Counted from the first letter of the stretch, positions 24,614 to 34,442 are shown. The stretch: DNA of 64,000 nt from an uncultured Pseudomonadales bacterium (GCA_958296025.1 OY282430.1:3586477-3650476); one strand, 5' to 3'. Translations and numbers: made by a program. The notes: generated by a model not told the origin, from the sequence alone.

Positions 24614-26770
24614 TCATTCCGTCATGTGCCTTTGGTGCAGTTCCAGCTTGTTCTTGATCTCCTCGGTCAGCCGGGCGCCTTCGGAGTGGTTGCGGATGAC
24701 GTAGGGGGTGACCATGACCATCAATTCGGTGCGGTCGCTGTCGTAGGTCTGCCGACGGAACAGCCGGCCTAGGCCCGGAATCCGCGCCAAACCAGGAACG
24801 CCCTGCTGCACTAGGCTGCGGTTCTCCGAAATCAAACCGCCCATCAGCAGGGAGCCGCCATCCTGCAAGGTCAAGCTGGTGCTCAGGCTCCGGTTCAAAA
24901 TGGTGGGGCTGCCCTGAATGCTGGTGGCGGCGGAGCTCCTGGCTTCGCTAAGCTCCTGTTGGATGGTGAGGTCCACCAAGCCGCTGGCCTGCACCAAGGG
25001 AGTGATGGACAGATTAACGCCGGTTCTGCGGTAACTAACCTGCTGCAGCACGTTGGTGGAGCCCTCGATCTGCAAACTGGCTTGCGAAATCTGGGTGATG
25101 ACGGGAATTTCGTTGCCCACCTCTATGGTGGCTTCCTCTCCGCTCTTCACCAACATCTTGGGCTGGGAGCGGATGGCCACCTTGTTGTCTTCGTAGAACA
25201 GGTTCAGCACTGCCCGAACTTCGCCGGCATTGTTCAAGTTGAGGGACAGGCCTTTATCGCTTACGCCCAACTTGCCCCGGGTGCCACCGCCTAGTTCGTA
25301 GCCACTGATACCTGTGCTCGCGTTCTTTAGGAGGAAGTCGAAACCGGTACCTTCCTCCTCGGTCAGCGTAATTTCAGCGATCAGCACCTCAATCAGCACT
25401 GAAGGCACCGGCTTGTCCAAGTGGTCCAAGGCCTTGCGGATGTCGGCCCACTCCTCGCCGGAGCCGCGGAAGATCAGCAAGTTGCGTTTTGCATCGACCA
25501 CCAAGGGGCTATCACCAGCGGTCGTGAAGCCACCTGCACCCTCCGACTGGCCGCCGGCACCGCCACCACTGCGGTCACGCCCGCCAGCTGTCGCGGTTGC
25601 GCCGCCGCCCAAGAGTTGGCCTAGGGTCTCCACCAAATCGGTGACCTGGGTGTTCTTGACCTCATAAATGAACAAGCCTTCCTCAATTTCCTTGCGGTGG
25701 GCCACGTCAAAGCGGTCCATCCAAGCGACGGCATGGTCCAGCAAATCTTGGCTTTGGGCAAAAGTCACCAACTTGCCCAGTTCCTCGAAAGGCAGGAAGA
25801 CGATGTTGCCGCCCATGCCGTCAACGTTGTAGCCTTCAGCGCCAAGAACCTTTTCCATGGTGGTGGCCAAGGCCTCCGGGCCAAGGTATTCGGGTTCAAC
25901 GATCAGACCGTATCGGCCGCGTAAGAGGGGCTGATCCAGCACCTCGATCAATTCGATGGCTTGGCTGACTCGCTCCGCGTTGCCCTTGAGCAACACGGCG
26001 TTGCGGTCCGTTTGATCCCTCGCCTGCAGGTCGGTGCTCGGAAAGGCGTCGCGCAGCATGCTGATGACCTGATTCGGCGCCACCACCATCAGGGGCACTA
26101 GCTGGAACACGGTACGGTGGGTGGCCGGCACTTCCGGCTGGGTGCGTCCGCTGATGAGCAGCGGAATCTCCCCAGTGGTGATGTCCTGGGTGGCCACGAA
26201 GGTCAGCACGCCATCCCGTTCGCGGATGGTGACCCCGTACTCCTGCAGGACCTGACGGGCGGTGTCGAAAAACTGGCGAGGGGGTACGGCCTCGGTGAGA
26301 CGCAGGGTCACCAAATCCGTCTTTTGCTGCAGGCCTGGCGAAATGACGAAGGACATGCCCAGCTGGGTGCCAAACACCTCATTGATGAAGGCGACGATGG
26401 GCACCCCGTTGAAGGCGGCTTCAATGGGGGGGCCCTGCAAATCCGTGCCCAATTCGTCGGCGACGCCCCGGGCTCGGGTTCTGGTGATGCGCACACCGGG
26501 GACCGGCGCATACCTGCTTTGCGCATCCGCCTGCGGGGCATCATCCATGCTCTCGTCTTGCGTCGGGGTGGTTGGCGGACGGACCGGTTGCGGAAAGGGC
26601 TCCACCGCAAAGTTTGTGCAGGCCGTCAAGCCGACGCCGGCAACAAGCGTGGCTAGGCTGCGCAAGGTTGCTCGCACACGATGACCCTTGGCCGCGCCGC
26701 TGACGGACAGGGCCAGCAGCCGCCGAAAACGTCGGCGCCAAGGCAAGCAAAATGGGGAACGAACGCTCAA
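24614..26770 (-). CDS. gspD: Type II secretion system secretin
   Basis: A 718-residue outer-membrane secretin. The N domain ('FAVEPFPQ...FNGVPIVAFINEVFGTQLGMSFVISP') and repeated N-domain modules precede the secretin core, which ends in 'DGGSLLMGGLISENRSLVQQGVPGLARIPGLGRLFRRQ' and 'TELMVMVTPYVIR'. A Gly-rich loop near residues 395-420 separates the N3 halves. A lipoprotein-type 'LTAC' occurs at residues 48-51; a GTG at 26677 might be the true start of a lipidated form. It is preceded by gspC with 71 bp between. No other T2SS genes are in the window. Confidence 0.9.
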   Translation of the reverse strand: MSVRSPFCLPWRRRFRRLLALSVSGAAKGHRVRATLRSLATLVAGVGLTACTNFAVEPFPQPVRPPTTPTQDESMDDAPQADAQSRYAPVPGVRITRTRARGVADELGTDLQGPPIEAAFNGVPIVAFINEVFGTQLGMSFVISPGLQQKTDLVTLRLTEAVPPRQFFDTARQVLQEYGVTIRERDGVLTFVATQDITTGEIPLLISGRTQPEVPATHRTVFQLVPLMVVAPNQVISMLRDAFPSTDLQARDQTDRNAVLLKGNAERVSQAIELIEVLDQPLLRGRYGLIVEPEYLGPEALATTMEKVLGAEGYNVDGMGGNIVFLPFEELGKLVTFAQSQDLLDHAVAWMDRFDVAHRKEIEEGLFIYEVKNTQVTDLVETLGQLLGGGATATAGGRDRSGGGAGGQSEGAGGFTTAGDSPLVVDAKRNLLIFRGSGEEWADIRKALDHLDKPVPSVLIEVLIAEITLTEEEGTGFDFLLKNASTGISGYELGGGTRGKLGVSDKGLSLNLNNAGEVRAVLNLFYEDNKVAIRSQPKMLVKSGEEATIEVGNEIPVITQISQASLQIEGSTNVLQQVSYRRTGVNLSITPLVQASGLVDLTIQQELSEARSSAATSIQGSPTILNRSLSTSLTLQDGGSLLMGGLISENRSLVQQGVPGLARIPGLGRLFRRQTYDSDRTELMVMVTPYVIRNHSEGARLTEEIKNKLELHQRHMTE

Positions 26771-26841
26771 GTAAACTGCCGTTGGTTTTCAGAAAGGCGC
26801 AATAGTGCGCTTAAAGATGGGCGGATGGCAAGCCTTGGGAC

Positions 26842-27426
26842 CTATCGCCCGGCGGCGGCTTGCCCGCCCACTTTCGGGAACAACAGCAATTCGTATCGCT
26901 GTTCGTTAGCGTCCACCAAGGTCAGCTGGGTGCCGCTGACTTCGGCGAGGCGGCGGCCGTCGGGCACTTCGTCGCCGATGTCCAAGCGCTGCACGGTGCC
27001 GTTCTCCAAGATCATCAGGATGGAGGTGCGGCCGGGCACCACGAACAGGCCCACGAAGCCCATTTCCCGCAGTTCCGGGTTCAATGCGCCGCCTTCGCCG
27101 GCAGCGGCCCGCCGGGCCGCCTCTTCGCGTTGCACCTCATCCAAGGAGACGCCCCAACGGATGCTGCGCACGAAATGCCGCAAATCCTCCTGTGGCGGTC
27201 CGCCATCGGCTTGGGACTCTGGGGGGCCTGGGGATGGGGAAAGGGGGGGTGGGGCAGACGCCGGCAACAACAGAGCCAGCAATGCGGTCAGGCCCCATAG
27301 GCCGACGGCCGCCAAGGCCAGCCTTCTGGCTTGGGGGCGGGACAACCTTAGTTTGGCGACCATTTCCTGCAAAGGATCGGTTTCCCCGTTGCTTGCTGGA
27401 TCTCGGTCGCTACTGTGCTTGTTCAC
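26842..27426 (-). CDS. gspC: Type II secretion system protein C-like (inner-membrane clamp)
   Basis: A 194-residue protein with one transmembrane helix (about 36-56), a Pro/Ser-rich linker (57-80) and a C-terminal homology region ('GFVGLFVVPGRTSILMILENGTVQRLDIGDEVPDGRRLAEVSGTQLTLVD') like the HR domain of GspC/PulC, which binds secretin N domains in the periplasm. The usual PDZ domain is absent, as in short PilP/GspC variants. A GTG start is used at 27426. It is immediately upstream of gspD, the normal gene order. Confidence 0.75.
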   Translation of the reverse strand: MNKHSSDRDPASNGETDPLQEMVAKLRLSRPQARRLALAAVGLWGLTALLALLLPASAPPPLSPSPGPPESQADGGPPQEDLRHFVRSIRWGVSLDEVQREEAARRAAAGEGGALNPELREMGFVGLFVVPGRTSILMILENGTVQRLDIGDEVPDGRRLAEVSGTQLTLVDANEQRYELLLFPKVGGQAAAGR

Positions 27427-27506
27427 GCATCAACATCCGTCGGCCAGGGAACGTCGCGGTTGGGAAAACCAGAGTGGTTGTCGGGAACGGGACGCATGGG
27501 GGCAGT

Positions 27507-28397
27507 TTACGCCAACTGTCGCAGGACGCCGGCAAGTTCTGGGCGCCAATCCGCCGGCTCCACCCCAAAGACGCTTTGCAGGCGCGTGCCGTCCAACAGG
27601 GCGTTGCGCGGGCGAGGCACCGGCCGTCGGTTGGCTTGGGCGAGGTAATCGTCCGTGCTGACGGACCGCAGGCAAGGCGTCCGGGCTCCGCCATCCCGCT
27701 CCGCTAGAAGGGCGAAGATGGCGGCGGCGAAGCCATGCCATGTGGTCGCCGGGCGAGAGGCGAGGTGGTAGAGACCGTAATGGGGGGCAGGGACGGCGGC
27801 CAAGCGGTCCAGAATGCGCCAGATGGCCTTGGCGATGCTGGCGGCGGCGGTGGGCGCTCCACACTGATCCGCCACCACATCGATTGCCTCGCGGTCCGCT
27901 AGGCGCAGCATGGTCTTGACGAAGTTGGCGCCGGTGGCGCTGAACACCCATGAGGTCCTCAATATAAGGTGCGCGTCCAAGGCCTGGGCGACCTCCCGCT
28001 CCCCTTGCAGCTTGCTGCGACCATAGACGTTCACCGGTGCCGGCACATCGGTTTCCGCGTAGGGAGCGGCCTTTTTTCCGTCAAAGACATAATCCGTGGA
28101 GATGTGCAGCATGGGGCAGCCGACGGCGGCGCAAGCCCAGGCCAGATGACGCGGCCCGTCGGCGTTGACCGCGAACGCTTGATCTGGTTCATCCTCGGCC
28201 CGGTCCACTTGGGTGTAGGCCGCCGCGTTGACCAGCACATCCGGACGCCACTTGGCGAAGGCGGCCCGCACACTGGCGGGGTTGCGGATGTTCAACTCGT
28301 TGGATGACGGCGCCAACACACGCAACCGCGCCGGCGCCGACCTCTGCAAGGCGCAACCGACTTGGCCGCTACCGCCCGTGATGAGAATCCTACGCAT
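27507..28397 (-). CDS. rmlD: dTDP-4-dehydrorhamnose reductase
   Basis: A 296-residue extended-SDR enzyme reducing dTDP-4-keto-L-rhamnose to dTDP-L-rhamnose. The nucleotide-binding GGSGQVG is at residues 8-14 in 'RILITGGSGQVGCAL'. The catalytic Tyr-x3-Lys is in 'VNVYGRSKLQGEREVA', and 'ISTDYVFDG' is a family mark. Length is normal. It is the last of the rmlB-rmlC-rmlD series, 176 bp after rmlC; I see no gene in that gap. Confidence 0.94.
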   Translation of the reverse strand: MRRILITGGSGQVGCALQRSAPARLRVLAPSSNELNIRNPASVRAAFAKWRPDVLVNAAAYTQVDRAEDEPDQAFAVNADGPRHLAWACAAVGCPMLHISTDYVFDGKKAAPYAETDVPAPVNVYGRSKLQGEREVAQALDAHLILRTSWVFSATGANFVKTMLRLADREAIDVVADQCGAPTAAASIAKAIWRILDRLAAVPAPHYGLYHLASRPATTWHGFAAAIFALLAERDGGARTPCLRSVSTDDYLAQANRRPVPRPRNALLDGTRLQSVFGVEPADWRPELAGVLRQLA

Positions 28398-28573
28398 CGT
28401 CGTTCAAAACCAGATCACTGTGGGCGGCAGCCGCCCAGCGGCCCCCGCGCCCTCGCGAGCAGGCAGCTGCTGCGGCAAAGCGCCCTGGGCTGTGGGTTGG
28501 CGCATCGCCATCCGCTCGCGGCCTGATCTGGCCGATTCCCACCGACGCATACCTGGCGATGGATGGCCGCGCC

Positions 28574-29140
28574 TCAACCCGGACGGGCAGCCGCACTTCG
28601 GCTGTTGCGCAGGTAGCCCTGCAGACTGGGATTGGCGGCGTCCCGAGGCGACAGGATCGGTTCCCGCACTGGCCAGTCGATGGCGAGGTCTGGATCGCTC
28701 CAGAGCAGGCCCCGCTCATCGTCGGCATGGTGAAAGTCCGTGCATTTGTACAGCAGATCGGCTTGCTCCGAAAGCACGCAGAAGCCGTGCGCGTAGCCAG
28801 GAGGGACATAGAACTGCCTGTGGTTTTCGGCGCTGAGCTCCACACCCACCCAGCGACGGAAGGTCGGGGATTGCGCGTTGATGTCCACCGCCACGTCCCA
28901 AACCCGACCGGCTAATACGCTGACCAACTTACCTTGGGGATGCCTCTCCTGAAAGTGCAGGCCGCGCAACACACCGCGCTTGGAACGGGAGTGGTTGTCC
29001 TGCACAAAGTCTAGGTCAAGGCCGGGCAGGCGGGCGTAGCGACGCCGATGGTAGCGCTCCAGGAAGAAGCCGCGGTCGTCCTGATGAACCTTGGGGTGCA
29101 GGATCAGAACTCCCGGCAAGTCGGTATGCTCCGCCTTCAT
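28574..29140 (-). CDS. rmlC: dTDP-4-dehydrorhamnose 3,5-epimerase
   Basis: A 188-residue cupin-fold epimerase. The active-site region is 'QDNHSRSKRGVLRGLHFQ', with its catalytic His near residue 61. 'VWDVAVDIN' and 'FYVPPGYAHGFCVLSEQADLLYKCTDFH' follow in order. A longer frame runs upstream into the rmlB side, but the ATG at 29140 matches the family start ('MKAEHTDLPGVLILHPKVHQD'). It is the second enzyme of the dTDP-rhamnose branch in this cluster. Confidence 0.94.
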   Translation of the reverse strand: MKAEHTDLPGVLILHPKVHQDDRGFFLERYHRRRYARLPGLDLDFVQDNHSRSKRGVLRGLHFQERHPQGKLVSVLAGRVWDVAVDINAQSPTFRRWVGVELSAENHRQFYVPPGYAHGFCVLSEQADLLYKCTDFHHADDERGLLWSDPDLAIDWPVREPILSPRDAANPSLQGYLRNSRSAAARPG

Positions 29141-29240
29141 CAGCAAATCCCGCCCGGCCAATTCCGGCTGCCTAGACACCAAGCCATCAGCTGATGTCCG
29201 CTGACGGCGACCTTCGCGCACGCCGCCGCCCCCAAAAGGG

Positions 29241-30239
29241 TCAACGCCCGCCCCACCATTCCCGATTATCCAAATACCAAGCCACTGTCCGGCGTACGCC
29301 ATCGGCAAACTCCGTCTTAGCCCGCCAGCCCAACGCCCGCCGAATGCGGCTGCTGTCAATGGCGTAGCGGCGGTCGTGGCCGGGCCGGTCGGGCACGAAC
29401 TCGATCAGGCTGAGCAGGGCCGACGGGTCGCCGCCAGTCCGTTCCGCCACCGCCCTCAGCACTTCTTCCCCCACCTGCAGGTTGGTCTTTTCGCAGCCGC
29501 CGCCAATGTTGTAGGTGACGCCGAGGGCGCCGTCCTCAAGTACCGCAACCAATCCAGCCACATGGTCATCGACGTACAGCCAGTCCCGCACCTGCAGCCC
29601 GTCGCCGTAAAACGGCGCCGGCCGCCCTTCAAGGGCGCACAGGATGATCACCGGGATCAGTTTTTCCGGAAATTGAAAGGGGCCGTAGTTGTTGGAGCAG
29701 TTGGTGATGATGGTCGGCAGACCGTAGGTGGCCCGCCATGCCCGCACCAAGTGGTCCGATGCCGCCTTGGAGGCGGAGTACGGGGAGTTGGGGCGGTACG
29801 GGCTGAGTTCGGTGAAGGCGCCTTCCGGCCCCAAGGCACCGTAAACCTCATCGGTGGAGACGTGCAGAAAACGGAACTCTCCGCCGCGGCTAGCGCAATA
29901 TTCCCTAGCGATTTCCAGCAGATTGTAGGTGCCCAATATGTTGGTGTGGATGAAGGGCGCCGAGCCGTCGATGGAGCGGTCCACATGGGATTCCGCCGCC
30001 AAATGCATGAGCGCATCCGGGGCGAAGTCTAAGATCAGGGGCCTGACGCGCCGCGCATCACCGACATCGACGATCTCCAGCCGATGGTTGGGATGCCCCG
30101 CCACCGCCGCCAAGTTGGCTGGGTTGCCGGCATAGGTGAGCTTGTCCAGGGTCAGCACCTCGTCGCCGCGCACGTTCACTAAATGGCGCACCAAGGCCGA
30201 GCCGATGAACCCGGCGCCGCCGGTGACGATGACTTTCAT
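29241..30239 (-). CDS. rmlB: dTDP-glucose 4,6-dehydratase
   Basis: A 332-residue SDR enzyme. The NAD-binding GGAGFIG is at residues 7-13 in 'MKVIVTGGAGFIGSALV'. Other marks are 'HLAAESHVDRSIDGSAPFI', catalytic 'YSASKAASDHLVRAW', and 'NYGPFQFPEKLIPVIILCALEG'. The ATG at 30239 is preferred over a start at 30284. It makes dTDP-4-keto-6-deoxyglucose, the substrate of RmlC. The thymidylyltransferase rmlA, normally adjacent, is not in this window. Confidence 0.95.
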   Translation of the reverse strand: MKVIVTGGAGFIGSALVRHLVNVRGDEVLTLDKLTYAGNPANLAAVAGHPNHRLEIVDVGDARRVRPLILDFAPDALMHLAAESHVDRSIDGSAPFIHTNILGTYNLLEIAREYCASRGGEFRFLHVSTDEVYGALGPEGAFTELSPYRPNSPYSASKAASDHLVRAWRATYGLPTIITNCSNNYGPFQFPEKLIPVIILCALEGRPAPFYGDGLQVRDWLYVDDHVAGLVAVLEDGALGVTYNIGGGCEKTNLQVGEEVLRAVAERTGGDPSALLSLIEFVPDRPGHDRRYAIDSSRIRRALGWRAKTEFADGVRRTVAWYLDNREWWGGR

Positions 30240-30414
30240 GAGGTCCCGCACCCAGCGAGGCCAGGCCCCAAAACCAGCGGACATTCGCCGCAGGGCTTGA
30301 GCCGCTTACTGGGCACGGCGCACCCCGACTTTCCTGCCCCGCTTCCCCAATCTGCAGGGGAACGCACGCACACCCACGTGAATAAGCGCATCGGGCTTGC
30401 CGGCCTCTCCATGC

Positions 30415-31242
30415 TCACCACAGCCGCCAACCATAGCGATGGAAGAAGCGCACCGCGGAACAGGCAAAGTGGAAACTCCTTCTGAGGCCGCGACTGGCAG
30501 TATAGCCCCCGTCGTGGCGGATTTTCAGTTCCGGCAGTTCGCAAACGCCGCCTTGGGCCGCCAAGCGCCGGCACAGGTCGAAATCCTCAAAGTAAAGAAA
30601 GTAGCGCTCATCAAAGCCACCAACCGCCTGGACGGCGGCCGTGCGGCAGGCCATGAAGCAGCCGCTCAGCAGTTCCACCGGCTCGGCCTTGGTGGACGGC
30701 AGTTTGTCGTCATAAACATAGGTACCGACCCGCCGGCCGAAAAAGCCCTGCGATGCCTGCACCGAAAGCGCCCGCAGCAGCAAGGCCAGTATCGTCGGCT
30801 GGCGCTTGGCCAGGTTGGCGTAGCGTCCGGCGGCGTCGGTGCCCTGCGGTCCGACAGCCACCACCTCTGGATGCTCGCGCAGGAAGCGCACGCCGTGCAG
30901 CAGCGCCCCGCGGTCCAACACGAGGTCGGCATTGGAGATGAAGTGGCAGGCCGCCTGCGTGCGCCGGATGGCGAGATTCTGCGCAGCCCCGTAGCCGAGA
31001 TTGCCGTGGCCATGCAGAATTTGCCAGCGCACTCGATCGGACGGGCGCTGGCGCCGCTGCACGGCGGCGACCATGGCTGACGCCCGCTGCGGGCCATCGT
31101 TGCTGATGGCATAGACCACCACCTGCCCGTCCATGTTCTGAACAAGGGCATCGATAGCCTCATTCACACTGCACAGGAAGCGGTTCAGCACCTTGTCTGA
31201 TGTGCGCCAAGTGACGAAGCTGAGGGAGACAGCAGCGCTCAT
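30415..31242 (-). CDS. Glycosyltransferase family 2, probable rhamnosyltransferase
   Basis: A 275-residue GT-A transferase. It begins with the nucleotide-binding strand ('LSFVTWRTSDKVL'), has the donor/metal site in 'HFISNADLVLDRGALL', and later 'GCFMACRTAAVQAVGGFDERYFLYFEDFDLCRRLAAQG', the ED-rich segment typical of rhamnosyl- and related transferases. Proximity to rmlBCD supports use of dTDP-rhamnose, as inference. The acceptor is unknown. The gene lies between rmlB and the intron-containing tRNA-Ile gene. Confidence 0.85.
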   Translation of the reverse strand: MSAAVSLSFVTWRTSDKVLNRFLCSVNEAIDALVQNMDGQVVVYAISNDGPQRASAMVAAVQRRQRPSDRVRWQILHGHGNLGYGAAQNLAIRRTQAACHFISNADLVLDRGALLHGVRFLREHPEVVAVGPQGTDAAGRYANLAKRQPTILALLLRALSVQASQGFFGRRVGTYVYDDKLPSTKAEPVELLSGCFMACRTAAVQAVGGFDERYFLYFEDFDLCRRLAAQGGVCELPELKIRHDGGYTASRGLRRSFHFACSAVRFFHRYGWRLW

Positions 31243-31387
31243 GGTTGGCCGAGGCGGTGTGCGCGACCGCGTCGAGACGACACAATGGCGTTCGCGCCTA
31301 AAGCAGCGGACGCGGCCAAGACCAAGGGAGAACTCGGGCGCAACGGCGGGGCGGCAATCAACATGGCTGCCTGTCCAACAGCGAAAT

Positions 31388-31739
31388 TGGTGGGCCCACC
31401 AGGACTCGAACCTGGGACCAATGGATTCACGAACCCCCGGCGTTTCCGCCGGGCGCGGACTATCTCACCGCCCTCGGCTTGACGTTAGGGCGCGGGACGC
31501 TCCAGCCTGTCATTAAGGGCGCTTTGACCGACACCCCGCTCAACGACCAGCAAGCGGAGGCCCGATCAGCCCTCAGGTAGTCTCTGCACCTTCCGGCGGT
31601 GTACCGCCGGCTTGGCTCAGGGTTGCCGCCGGCCTGCCCCGCTGCGGGTTCCCTGAATTCATCCCGTTCCACCCGGCCCTTTCGGAGCGGGGGCACCTAT
31701 TGATGAGTCCACTGCTCTAACCAACTGAGCTATAGGCCC
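31388..31739 (-). tRNA. tRNA-Ile(CAU), interrupted by a group I intron
   Basis: The minus strand encodes a full tRNA in two exons: 31739-31703 and 31427-31388. Acceptor GGGCCTA pairs with TGGGCCC (including one G-U), the D arm is 'GCTCAGTTGGTTAGAGC', the T arm is 'CCAGGTTCGAGTCCTGG', and CCA is encoded. Joining the exons gives anticodon loop CTCATAA, anticodon CAU. The variable region and overall sequence resemble the lysidine-modified tRNA-Ile2 rather than initiator or elongator Met. The 275-nt insertion lies between T36 and A37. The same tRNA is the host of the known Azoarcus group I intron. Confidence 0.9.
31428..31702 (-). ncRNA. Group I self-splicing intron in the tRNA-Ile anticodon loop
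   Basis: All four conserved group I elements occur in order on the minus strand: P (AATTCAGGGAACCC, 31659-31646), Q (CAACCCTGAGCCAAGCC, 31625-31609), R (GGTGCAGAGACTA, 31590-31578) and S (GATAGTCC, 31464-31457). P1 can form between exon CAU and intron GUG (31696-31694), giving the required U-G pair at the 5' splice site. The last intron base (31428) is G. No protein is encoded, so it relies on RNA catalysis. The size (275 nt) and site resemble the small IC3-type bacterial tRNA introns, such as that in Azoarcus tRNA-Ile. Confidence 0.9.
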
Positions 31740-31832
31740 TGAACGCGGACTATAACACTTGCGGCGCTGGCCGGGGCGGCAAGCCGAAGAAACGCCCCTC
31801 GGCAAAGCCAGCCCGAATAGTGCTAACCGACC

Positions 31833-34268
31833 CTAACGCTTGCCGGCGGAGGCCGCCTCTTCCAAGAAGCTGCGCAAATGCTCAGAGCGGCTGGGATGGC
31901 GCAGCTTGCGCAGCGCCTTGGCCTCGATTTGGCGAATGCGCTCCCGGGTGACGTCGAACTGCTTGCCGACCTCCTCCAAGGTGTGGTCGGTGTTCATGCC
32001 AATGCCGAAGCGCATGCGCAGCACCTTGGCCTCACGCGCCGTCAGGCCGCCGAGAGCGTTGCCGATCAGCTGCTTCAGGCCGTCCTCGGTGGCGATATCC
32101 ACCGGCAGGCCGCCATTCGGGTCCTCCACGAAGTCGCCGATGTGGGAGTCGTCATCGTCGCCGATGGGAGTTTCCATGGAGATCGGCTCCTTGGCGATCT
32201 TCAGCACCCGACGCACCTTGTCCTCGGTCATCTCCATGCGCTGACCGAGTTCCTCCGGCTTCGGCTCCCGCCCCATTTCCTGCACCATCTGCCGGGACAC
32301 CCGGTTCAGCTTGTTGATGGTCTCGATCATATGCACCGGAATGCGGATGGTGCGCGCCTGGTCGGCGATGGAGCGGGTGACCGCCTGACGTATCCACCAA
32401 GTGGCGTAGGTGGAAAACTTGTAGCCGCGCCGGTACTCGAACTTGTCCACCGCCTTCATCAAGCCGATGTTGCCCTCCTGGATGAGATCCAGAAACTGCA
32501 AGCCGCGGTTGGTGTATTTTTTGGCAATGGAGATCACTAGGCGCAAGTTGGCTTCCACCATGTCCTTTTTGGCCCGCCGCGCCTTGGCCTCGCCCAAGGA
32601 CATGGCGCGGTTGACTTCCTTGATCTCCGTCACCGACAGACCGGTTTCGGCGCACAGGGCGCGCAGCTTCCTAAGGATGCGGGCGATCTCCTCCTTGTGC
32701 GCCGCGACGGCCGGCGAATAGGGTTGGTTAGCCCGAATCAGCCGATTGGCCCAGTTGATGGTGGTCTCCTTGCCGACGTACTCCTTGCGGAAGACTTCCC
32801 GCGGCACCCGTGCCTGCTGCAAGCAGATGGTGGTGAGGGCGCGCTCCAAGCGGCGCACTTCAATGAACGCCTGCCGCCCCCAGCTGACGATCTCGTCGTA
32901 ATACCTAGGCGTCAGCTTGAAATACTGGAATTTGCGTCCGAGGGCGGCGACCTGCGCCTTGGACTCGCGGCTGGCGCGGCCTCGTTCGCCGATTATCTTC
33001 TGCGTCTTGTTGAATTGGCGCCGCAAGGCCGTGAAGCGCTTTTTCGCCTTCACCGGATCCGGCCCCTTGGGAGCGTTTGCGGGCGCGACGCTCTTTTTCA
33101 CCGCCGCCGCCTTGTCCTGCCCCTTGTCCCCGCCCGCTTCCAAGCCGCCGGCCGCAACGGCTTCGTTGGCGGCGCCTTGACCCTCGTTGAGTTCCAGGCT
33201 GCCAGCGCTCTTTGGGCCGGCAGCGGCCTCGGCACCGTCGGCGACAGCCTCCTCGGCTTGGCCGGCAGACTCGGCTGGCGCTTCAGCGCCGGCCAAGCCT
33301 TCCGCCGTTGCGCCGGCCTCGGCACGGTCGATGGCGACCGCGGCCGCGGCCTGATGCTCAGCCCCATGCTGGGCTGCGGGAGGCTGCTCGACGCTTTCTT
33401 GGCCTTGGTTGGCGGTGCCGCCGTCCGCATCGGCGCTGGCATTGACGCCTTCTGCGGCCGGAGTTGGCGCAGCCGCCACGGTTGGCGCCGCCGCAGTTGG
33501 CACCGCCTTCACCATTGGGACTGCCATTGTGGTCGGCACCGCCGCTGGGGCTGGCACGGCTGCCAGCGTTGGCACGGCTGCCAGCGTTGGCGCGGCTGCG
33601 GCGGTCGGCATGGCCGCAGCAACTGGCATGGCCGAGGCGCTTGGGGGTGGCGCCGCCTCTACGGCCTTGGCCTCCCCTACCGCGCCCATCGCCGCCGGGG
33701 CTTCTTTTTTGGCCGCCGGCCCCGTTTGCGGAGCGCGGGGCACATGATCCGTGGGATCCAAATAGCCGACCAACAGGTTGGAGAGCTGCCCTTCCTTGCT
33801 GAGTTCGCTGTAGGCGTCCAGGATGTACTCCACGACTTCCGGAAACTTGGCCAAGGCCGAAAGCACATCCCGAATGCCCTCCTCGATACGCTTGGCGATG
33901 GCGATCTCGCCCTCGCGGGTCAGCAGATCCACGGAACCCATCTCCCGCATGTACATGCGCACTGGATCCGTGGTGCGGCCGGCCTCGGTCTCCACTGCGG
34001 CTAGAGCGGCGGCAGCCTCCTCGGCGGCCAGTTCATCGACGGTGTTCTCTTCGGCGCTCAGCAGGTCATCGGCATCCGGCGCATGTTCATGCACCTCAAT
34101 GCCCATGTCGTTGATCTTGGAGATGACTTCCTCGATTTGGTCGGAATCCGACAGGTCTTCGGGCAGATGGTCGTTGACCTCAGAAAAGGTCAGGTAGCCC
34201 TGCTCCTTGCCCTTGGCGATCAGTTCCTTCAAACGGGAGGGTTGCTGCTGCTGAGCTTGGTTTTTCAT
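31833..34268 (-). CDS. rpoD: RNA polymerase primary sigma factor, with long Ala/Pro-rich insertion
   Basis: An 811-residue sigma-70. Region 1.1 is at residues 1-80; '[22 protein letters not shown]' is region 1.2. The core has '[69 protein letters not shown]' scattered over regions 2.1-2.4, then 3 and region 4 ('[29 protein letters not shown]'). Typical RpoD has about 610 residues. The extra length, residues roughly 180-400, is low-complexity Ala/Pro/Glu sequence with short repeats, in the normally variable non-conserved region. It is downstream of dnaG with a 293-bp gap holding a probable own promoter. Confidence 0.95.
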   Translation of the reverse strand: MKNQAQQQQPSRLKELIAKGKEQGYLTFSEVNDHLPEDLSDSDQIEEVISKINDMGIEVHEHAPDADDLLSAEENTVDELAAEEAAAALAAVETEAGRTTDPVRMYMREMGSVDLLTREGEIAIAKRIEEGIRDVLSALAKFPEVVEYILDAYSELSKEGQLSNLLVGYLDPTDHVPRAPQTGPAAKKEAPAAMGAVGEAKAVEAAPPPSASAMPVAAAMPTAAAAPTLAAVPTLAAVPAPAAVPTTMAVPMVKAVPTAAAPTVAAAPTPAAEGVNASADADGGTANQGQESVEQPPAAQHGAEHQAAAAVAIDRAEAGATAEGLAGAEAPAESAGQAEEAVADGAEAAAGPKSAGSLELNEGQGAANEAVAAGGLEAGGDKGQDKAAAVKKSVAPANAPKGPDPVKAKKRFTALRRQFNKTQKIIGERGRASRESKAQVAALGRKFQYFKLTPRYYDEIVSWGRQAFIEVRRLERALTTICLQQARVPREVFRKEYVGKETTINWANRLIRANQPYSPAVAAHKEEIARILRKLRALCAETGLSVTEIKEVNRAMSLGEAKARRAKKDMVEANLRLVISIAKKYTNRGLQFLDLIQEGNIGLMKAVDKFEYRRGYKFSTYATWWIRQAVTRSIADQARTIRIPVHMIETINKLNRVSRQMVQEMGREPKPEELGQRMEMTEDKVRRVLKIAKEPISMETPIGDDDDSHIGDFVEDPNGGLPVDIATEDGLKQLIGNALGGLTAREAKVLRMRFGIGMNTDHTLEEVGKQFDVTRERIRQIEAKALRKLRHPSRSEHLRSFLEEAASAGKR

Positions 34269-34442
34269 GGTGCCTCAACGGTTGCTCTGGTCTGTTCCTG
34301 AATGCGGGGGAAACTGAGAAAATGAGCTGCACCGCTCAACCGACGCCCGCCATTCGTCGGCCCCAAGGCAACGCCCGCTTGCGGTGCTTGGGCCGGAACG
34401 CATCCGGCGCGACCAAGCCAAGCGAACCTAAGCAAACGACAT

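Noticed and set aside
33553-33588. Tandem 18-bp repeat considered as a CRISPR-like or regulatory array
   Set aside because: It is inside the rpoD coding frame, has no spacers, and simply encodes the repeated Ala/Pro/Val residues. No CRISPR array is seen anywhere in the window.
32697-34004. 435-codon plus-strand frame
   Set aside because: Antisense to rpoD; its repeats mirror the Ala/Pro-rich insertion of RpoD and it has no recognisable domain.
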